From Paracoccaceae bacterium (GTDB taxonomy: Bacteria; Pseudomonadota; Alphaproteobacteria; Rhodobacterales; Rhodobacteraceae), in contig SLPP01000372.1 of NCBI GenBank assembly GCA_007131945.1, positions 1 through 9,529 of the forward strand: a stretch of DNA of 9,529 bases. Reading direction: 5' to 3'. The position numbers and the translations under genes are program-made. The notes beneath the pieces are model-generated. The model was not told the DNA's origin and made no database searches. It saw only the letters and a program-made list of their open reading frames with translations. This document shows, piece after piece, positions 6,729-9,529 of the stretch (the stretch's first letter is position 1; each line of letters opens with the position of its first letter).

Positions 6729-7027
6729 GGTCCCAACCTCCCCGGTGGTCCCAACCCTGTCCCAACCTCTTCAGGGGGTTGGGGACACGAAAAGCTGTTC
6801 AAAATCAACGGTGTCCCCAACCTCACCCCGTGGTCCCAACCTTTTGCTATACATTCATGTGGGAGAACGAAAAACGTCGGGAAAACGCTTTTCTATACGA
6901 AAAGAGTAGGACCCCCGTTGGGGACACCGAGGTTGGGACCACATTCGATCAAGCCATTGATATGCAGTGGTAAAACGCTGTCCCAACCCCTCCGGAGGTT
7001 GGGACCACACGCTGCGAGGTTGGGACC
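6729..7027. repeat. Cluster of eleven GTCCCAACC iteron-like repeats in both orientations
   Basis: Exact GTCCCAACC occurs forward at 6730, 6748, 6759, 6833 and 6980, and as its complement GGTTGGGAC at 6931, 6997 and 7018. Variants with an extra C/G lie at 6777 (reverse), 6813 (forward) and 6917 (reverse, first G missing). The left half is mostly forward and the right half mostly reverse, giving rough two-fold symmetry about ~6880. Each half contains one close opposed pair that could form a hairpin (6759-6786 and 6980-7005). Many spacings are 18-21 bases, about two helical turns. This fits sites for a DNA-binding protein: an origin initiator or a shared repressor. Confidence 0.85.
6842..6916. 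other. AT-richer core of the repeat region with central dyad; possible origin unwinding site or divergent promoter
   Basis: Between the two halves of the repeat cluster lies a repeat-free segment, about 61% A+T over 6842-6910, in a GC-rich setting. It contains several GAAAA/TTTTC tracts, two TATAC elements (about 6847 and 6894) and a perfect dyad CTTTTCTATACGAAAAG (6888-6904; 6-base arms, 5-base spacer). Iterons on both sides of an AT-rich stretch is the layout of SaPI-type origins. The TATAC elements could equally be -10 boxes of divergent promoters; no convincing -35 is seen. Confidence 0.45.
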
Positions 7028-7041
7028 GGGGGCCATTGGCG

Positions 7042-7058
7042 CCGGACGTTGTGTCCGG
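7042..7058. repeat. Dyad CCGGAC-5-GTCCGG right of the repeat cluster
   Basis: A perfect inverted repeat with 6-base arms and a 5-base spacer (GTTGT), just beyond the last iteron-like repeat and about 100 bases before the RuvC-like gene. It has no T-run, so it is more likely an operator or structural element than a terminator. Confidence 0.4.
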
Positions 7059-7154
7059 GAGCAATCCGCGGCCGATTTTACTTTGGCTGCGTCGCACAGG
7101 ATGCTACATCTTTCGTCGACCAAAGCCGAAGGCCCACAGCTGTGAGCCTTCACG

Positions 7155-7676
7155 ATGAACATACCGATCCCTGCGCAGGACGCCCGCCCAGAGCCGGCGG
7201 CGATTTCTAGTTCCTGCATCCTCGCCCTCGATCTCGGCACCACCACCGGCTGGGCCCTGCGCGCCGCGGACGGGCTGATCACCAGCGGCACGGTGTCGTT
7301 CCGCCCGAGCCGGTACGATGGCGGCGGCATGCGGTATGTCCGCTTCCGCGCCTGGCTCGAACGACTGGCCGCGGATGCCGGTCCCATCGGCGCCATCCAC
7401 TTCGAAGAAGTGCGCCGGCATATTGGCACGGACGCAGCGCATGTCTTCGGCGGGCTGCTCGCCACGCTCACGGCATGGGCCGAGACCGCGGGCGTGCCCT
7501 ATCAGGGCGTGTCCGTTGGCACCATCAAGCGCCACGCCACCGGCCGGGGAAATGCCGACAAGGCCGCGATGATCGCGGCCGCCCGTGCCCGTGGGTTCAG
7601 CCCCGCCGACGACAACGAGGCGGATGCGATCGCCATCCTCTTCTGGGCGATCGAGACCGCGGGAGGCGTGGCATGA
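7155..7676 (+). CDS. Phage RuvC-like Holliday junction endonuclease
   Basis: A 173-residue RNase H-fold nuclease of the RuvC type. The acidic residues appear in order: Asp26 in ILALDLGTTTG, Glu84 (or 85) in HFEEVRRH, and the C-terminal acidic cluster DDNEADAIAIL with Asp153, Glu155 and Asp157. Lys136 in GRGNADKAAM is also typical of the phage form. Such enzymes resolve branched DNA made during phage replication and recombination before packaging. ATG 7155 is fixed by an in-frame TGA at 7143-7145; the ribosome site is weak. The stop overlaps the ATG of the next small gene (ATGA), so 7155-8300 is one operon. Its GC-rich codon use matches the primase gene more than the cargo genes to its left. 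Confidence 0.88.
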   Translation: MNIPIPAQDARPEPAAISSSCILALDLGTTTGWALRAADGLITSGTVSFRPSRYDGGGMRYVRFRAWLERLAADAGPIGAIHFEEVRRHIGTDAAHVFGGLLATLTAWAETAGVPYQGVSVGTIKRHATGRGNADKAAMIAAARARGFSPADDNEADAIAILFWAIETAGGVA

Positions 7677-7876
7677 AGGGCATGCGGTTCACCCCGAAAG
7701 GCTACGGCGGCGAGCGGCGTGGCCCCGAGCGCGTCAAGCGCGAGGGCTGGAAGGAACAGGGTGTGCTGGCGGTCGCCGTTGACGACGACCGGCTGACATG
7801 GCCGGAGCGCGAGCTGGTCCGCCAGCTTGGCGAAAAACTCTACGGCAAACGTGCGGAGGACAGGCGCCATGGGTGA
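7673..7876 (+). CDS. Small phage protein, 67 residues, function unknown
   Basis: It begins at ATG 7673, overlapping the RuvC-like stop by 4 bases; ATG 7682 is an alternative two residues further in from the first Met pair. The product is very charged and basic, with RFTPKGYGGERRGPERVKREGW at the N-terminus, a central VLAVAVDDDRLTWPERELVRQLGEKLYG and a basic tail. From memory, similar small proteins occur beside RuvC/DUF6362 genes in alphaproteobacterial prophages. No catalytic or metal-binding motif is visible; the basic ends would suit nucleic-acid binding, but that is a guess. It overlaps the start of the next gene by 8 bases, which supports it being translated. Confidence 0.7.
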   Translation: MKGMRFTPKGYGGERRGPERVKREGWKEQGVLAVAVDDDRLTWPERELVRQLGEKLYGKRAEDRRHG

Positions 7877-8300
7877 GTGGACAATGACGCAGGTGGCCGA
7901 CCGGCTGGAACTCGCCGCGGACGTGTTCGCGCGGCTGCCAGAGGTAAAGCCGCAGGGCTATTTCAACGCCTGGCCGGAGTACTTCCACAGCTTCGGCGAC
8001 CAGGTGGGCCAGGAGCCGCGGATGCGCCGGCCGCGGCCGAGCCCGCGCGACATCACCGAGGCGGAGGAGACGCTGCTCTGGCTGCGCTGGCTGGAGAAGG
8101 ACGATGCGCGGATCGTCTGGCTGCGCGCCAACCGCAAGCCGTGGAAGAAGATCTGCTGGGAGTTGGGCGTCAGCCGGGCCACGGCCAACCGACGCTGGCA
8201 GTACGGCATCGCGGTCATGGTCTGGCGGCTGAACGGGAAGCGGGTGCCGGCGAAACGGTCGATGGGGTTCGTCATCGCTCGGGCAGGGGTAAGTCCGTAG
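7869..8300 (+). CDS. DUF6362 family phage protein with helix-turn-helix-like C-terminus
   Basis: A 143-residue protein that I recognise as DUF6362: the N-terminal VADRLELAADVFARLPEVKPQGYFNAWPEY (the QGYFNAWP block is characteristic), the central WLRWLEKDDARIVWLRA, and then PWKKICWELGVSRATANRRWQYGIAVMVWRLNG. The segment around KICWELGVSRATANRRW (about 95-111) looks like a helix-turn-helix, so the protein may bind DNA as a regulator or small-terminase-like factor; its role is not established. ATG 7869 overlaps the preceding gene by 8 bases. It is the last gene of the RuvC operon and converges on the minus-strand membrane gene 34 bases away. The terminase and head genes that often follow in prophages are not seen here. 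Confidence 0.8.
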   Translation: MGEWTMTQVADRLELAADVFARLPEVKPQGYFNAWPEYFHSFGDQVGQEPRMRRPRPSPRDITEAEETLLWLRWLEKDDARIVWLRANRKPWKKICWELGVSRATANRRWQYGIAVMVWRLNGKRVPAKRSMGFVIARAGVSP

Positions 8301-8334
8301 CTGAGCAAAGATGAGCGTGCGCCGCAGTCGCGCC

Positions 8335-8934
8335 TCACACCGCAAGCTGCGCCTTGATGAACGCGAATAGCCTCGGGTCAGGCTTTCGGAGACCGAGGCC
8401 TCGCGGACGGCCATGGCGCCGCGTAATGAGAAGACCGGCATGATCGTAACAAATCTCACCGACACGGGTCCATTGCCATTCCCGTCGCCCCGAGCGACCC
8501 TGAAAAATCAGCCGGTTCGATGTTGCCATGAGCCGTCCCCGATCAACGCGGAAAAAGAAATCCGGGTCCCAGTAGCAGATGCCTCCGGCGCGAAGCTCCG
8601 CTGGACCGGATCTGCCACGGGGCGAGGCACTAGAGTATCCGGAGAAGCAAGAGGGCCTCGCCTCATAGAGGTCCACCCGGTCGATCTCGAGGAAGAGCTC
8701 ATCTCCCGGCGGAAGATGATCGTCGAACTTGCGCTTGGCGAGTGGCAGGAGCTTCGGTTGGCTTGCAGCCGCAACCTCCGCGTCAAGCTTCCGGTTCCGC
8801 ACTTCCAGGAAGATAAGTGCGATCCCCAGCACAGCGAGAAACGCGAAAATCGTCGCCCCGAGGCCGCCACCGAGACTCAGCAGCGAAAAAAACAAAGCCA
8901 GAAACACTATGGCGAAAAGATACAGAACGGGCAT
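8335..8934 (-). CDS. Membrane protein with two N-terminal helices and a PH-like domain
   Basis: With ATG 8934 this is a 199-residue protein. Residues 1-20 (PVLYLFAIVFLALFFSLLSL) and about 22-43 (ATIFAFLAVLGIALIFLEV) are two hydrophobic segments, probably a membrane hairpin, followed by a basic RNRK. The rest is soluble. The GRLMATSNRLIFQGRSGRR segment and the following beta-rich stretch resemble a bacterial PH/GRAM-like domain, where G-x-L-x-x-T-x-x-R-L-I-F is common. A longer start at 9033 has a good AAGGGG ribosome site but adds 33 residues of unremarkable sequence; I prefer 8934. It runs opposite to the phage genes and shows no partner in the window, so it may be a moron or a host gene at the element's edge. 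The function is unknown. Confidence 0.6.
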   Translation of the reverse strand: MPVLYLFAIVFLALFFSLLSLGGGLGATIFAFLAVLGIALIFLEVRNRKLDAEVAAASQPKLLPLAKRKFDDHLPPGDELFLEIDRVDLYEARPSCFSGYSSASPRGRSGPAELRAGGICYWDPDFFFRVDRGRLMATSNRLIFQGRSGRREWQWTRVGEICYDHAGLLITRRHGRPRGLGLRKPDPRLFAFIKAQLAV

Positions 8935-9090
8935 GGCATCGCCCCCGGTTCGCTCGTCAGATTTGATGATTATACACGCATTGCCTCGCGGGACGCAGCG
9001 CAAAATGCTGCGTCGAGCGGGCATTCCTTTCATAAGCAGCCCCTTCTCCGCGACATCCGGTCCTTCACTCTGTCAAGACCTACTGAACCT

Positions 9091-9127
9091 GCGAGACAAT
9101 TCCCCGCGAGACACCGGCCGGCGAGAC
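9091..9127 (+). repeat. Three GCGAGAC copies at exact 15-bp spacing
   Basis: GCGAGAC occurs at 9091, 9106 and 9121, with the intervening 8 bases unrelated. The last copy is also the left arm of a small dyad, GCGAG-ACGG-CTCGC (9121-9134). It lies upstream of the possible long start of the membrane gene and could be a regulator site, or chance in GC-rich DNA. Confidence 0.45.
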
Positions 9128-9272
9128 GGCTCGCGAACCAGAGGCTATCAAGTGGATAGACTCGGGGTCGTGCGCTCGGACGAACCGCCACCAATAGGGC
9201 GTGGATTCCCGGTGGCTTCCAGATTCCAGGCGGGATCCAGCGGCGCCAGAAATGTGCGGGTTCGCGATGACA

Positions 9273-9361
9273 AAACGCCTACCAAACAACGCGGTGAAAA
9301 CCGTCTCCAAACCGGCTCCGGAGACGGTTTTTCCGGTGCAAACGCCTACCGAACGATACGG
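9273..9361 (+). repeat. Imperfect 22-bp direct repeat flanking the terminator hairpin
   Basis: Two copies beginning AAACGCCTACC lie at 9273-9294 and 9340-9361. They match at 18 of 22 positions, and all four differences are transitions. They are 67 bases apart, with the hairpin between them. Confidence 0.6.
9297..9331. terminator. Strong, probably bidirectional rho-independent terminator
   Basis: AAAACCGTCTCC (9297-9308) pairs perfectly with GGAGACGGTTTT (9320-9331), a 12-bp stem with an 11-base loop, followed by a T-run (9328-9332) on the plus strand and A/T pairs for the other direction. No plus-strand gene ends directly before it, so it may insulate the element or end a minus-strand gene that enters from beyond the window. 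Confidence 0.75.
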
Positions 9362-9478
9362 AAAAACTCTCTCCGCCGCCGGCTAACATACTGATTTTAC
9401 GGTTCCTTTCTGAACACCGGCGTATGCTGGGGGGCGCAGCGCGCAACATCGCCAGCGACAGGGCCGAAATTTTGGGAG

Positions 9479-9505
9479 TCCACCCCGCGTGGAATCCACC
9501 CCGTG
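9479..9505. repeat. Paired dyads at the right end, possible operator
   Basis: TCCAC-CCCGC-GTGGA (9479-9493) is a perfect 5-base-arm dyad, followed at 9495 by a second TCCACCCCG with a partial right arm (GTG). The 9-mer TCCACCCCG is repeated at 16-base spacing. It may be an operator for a gene starting beyond 9529. Confidence 0.35.
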
Positions 9506-9529
9506 AAGCTGAAATAACCAAGCAATAAC

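Larger units (their letters stand above)
6616..7154. other. 539-bp divergent intergenic region with repeats
   Basis: This region lies between the leftward synthase-like operon and the rightward RuvC-like gene. It holds the GTCCCAACC repeat cluster (6729-7027), an AT-richer core (6842-6916) and three 17-bp dyads. ORFs through it translate the repeats into runs such as VPTSPVVPTLSQP and look spurious. A weak sigma70-like candidate for the RuvC unit is TTGGCT (7083-7088), 16 bases, then TACATC (7105-7110). No tRNA or riboswitch was recognised. Confidence 0.7.
8935..9529. other. 595-bp stretch without a supported gene
   Basis: No ORF here has a convincing start, ribosome site and protein-like composition. 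The reading frames present are short or cross the terminator hairpin. The region contains three phased GCGAGAC repeats (9091-9127), a strong hairpin terminator (9297-9331) flanked by an imperfect direct repeat (9273-9361), and two dyads near the right end (9479-9505). The start of the membrane gene's transcript should lie in its left part (about 8935-9100), but I see no clear promoter. Confidence 0.6.

Noticed and set aside
6729..7027. CRISPR array
   Set aside because: The repeats are only 9-10 bases, occur in both orientations at irregular spacing, and no cas genes are present.
6609..7145. 178-residue plus-strand ORF and neighbouring frames through the repeat region
   Set aside because: The translations are driven by the GTCCCAACC repeats (runs rich in VPT, SQP and GPN). 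They have no ribosome site and change frame at each repeat.
2718..7145. CACAGC(C/T)GTGA at 2718-2728 and 7135-7145 as target-site repeats of an inserted cargo block
   Set aside because: It is an 11-mer with one mismatch, found by looking near the presumed edges. The right copy contains a self-palindrome and no integrase or transposase is present, so chance is likely.
8413..9159. 248-residue plus-strand ORF opposite the membrane protein gene
   Set aside because: Its translation is low-complexity and charged with no domain, while the opposite strand encodes clear membrane helices and a PH-like segment.
9279..9521. 80-residue minus-strand ORF at the right end
   Set aside because: It runs through the terminator hairpin and the direct repeats, and lacks a convincing ribosome site and protein-like composition.
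9034..9529. tRNA gene or attachment site at the element edge
   Set aside because: No cloverleaf-compatible sequence was found, and the only direct repeat is too close and too diverged to be att sites.

Overview
The window looks like part of a prophage or phage-like integrative element in a GC-rich alphaproteobacterium, most likely of the Rhodobacterales. The evidence is the set of replication genes: the end of a UvrD/RecD-type helicase, a Toprim-primase/VapE-helicase fusion, a phage RuvC-like nuclease and a DUF6362 protein. I recall all of these as typical of Rhodobacteraceae prophages. The organism is inferred from gene families and base composition only.

Layout. 1-2716 (+): helicase C-terminus and the 860-residue primase-helicase. 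2832-4677 (+): a MazG-like nucleotide pyrophosphohydrolase, then a toxin-antitoxin pair made of a RelE/HigB-like toxin and a HigA-type HTH fused to an ImmA/IrrE metallopeptidase. 4681-6568 (-): a two-gene operon of a thymidylate-synthase-like pyrimidine (hydroxy)methyltransferase followed by a protein I assign to the alpha-glutamyl/putrescinyl thymine pyrophosphorylase (aGPT-PPlase) clade 3 family. A possible 18-codon leader ORF (6559-6615) overlaps the start of the first gene. 6616-7154: a 539-bp noncoding region with eleven GTCCCAACC-type repeats in both orientations around an AT-richer core. 7155-8300 (+): RuvC-like resolvase, a 67-residue small protein and DUF6362, with overlapping ends. 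8335-8934 (-): a two-helix membrane protein with a PH-like domain. 8935-9529: no supported gene, but a strong terminator hairpin and several short repeats.

How it fits together. The flanks (1-2716 and 7155-8300) form a phage replication/recombination module. The middle (about 2720-6615) looks like inserted cargo: sampled lines are lower in GC (48% in 6001-6060 against 68% in 2221-2280), and it carries an addiction module and a base-modification-type operon. Iteron-like repeats on both sides of an AT-richer core, in an element that encodes its own primase-helicase, resemble the origins of SaPI-type satellites. The same repeats could instead be operators for the two divergent transcription units.

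The most interesting content is the synthase-like/aGPT-PPlase3 pair. aGPT-PPlase relatives belong to phage thymine hypermodification pathways, which also need a DNA hydroxymethyl-uracil kinase, and none is present here. The synthase-like protein also carries Asp instead of Asn at the base-recognition position, as in T4 dCMP hydroxymethylase. The substrate, and whether this is a modification, restriction or nucleotide-pool system, therefore cannot be settled from sequence.
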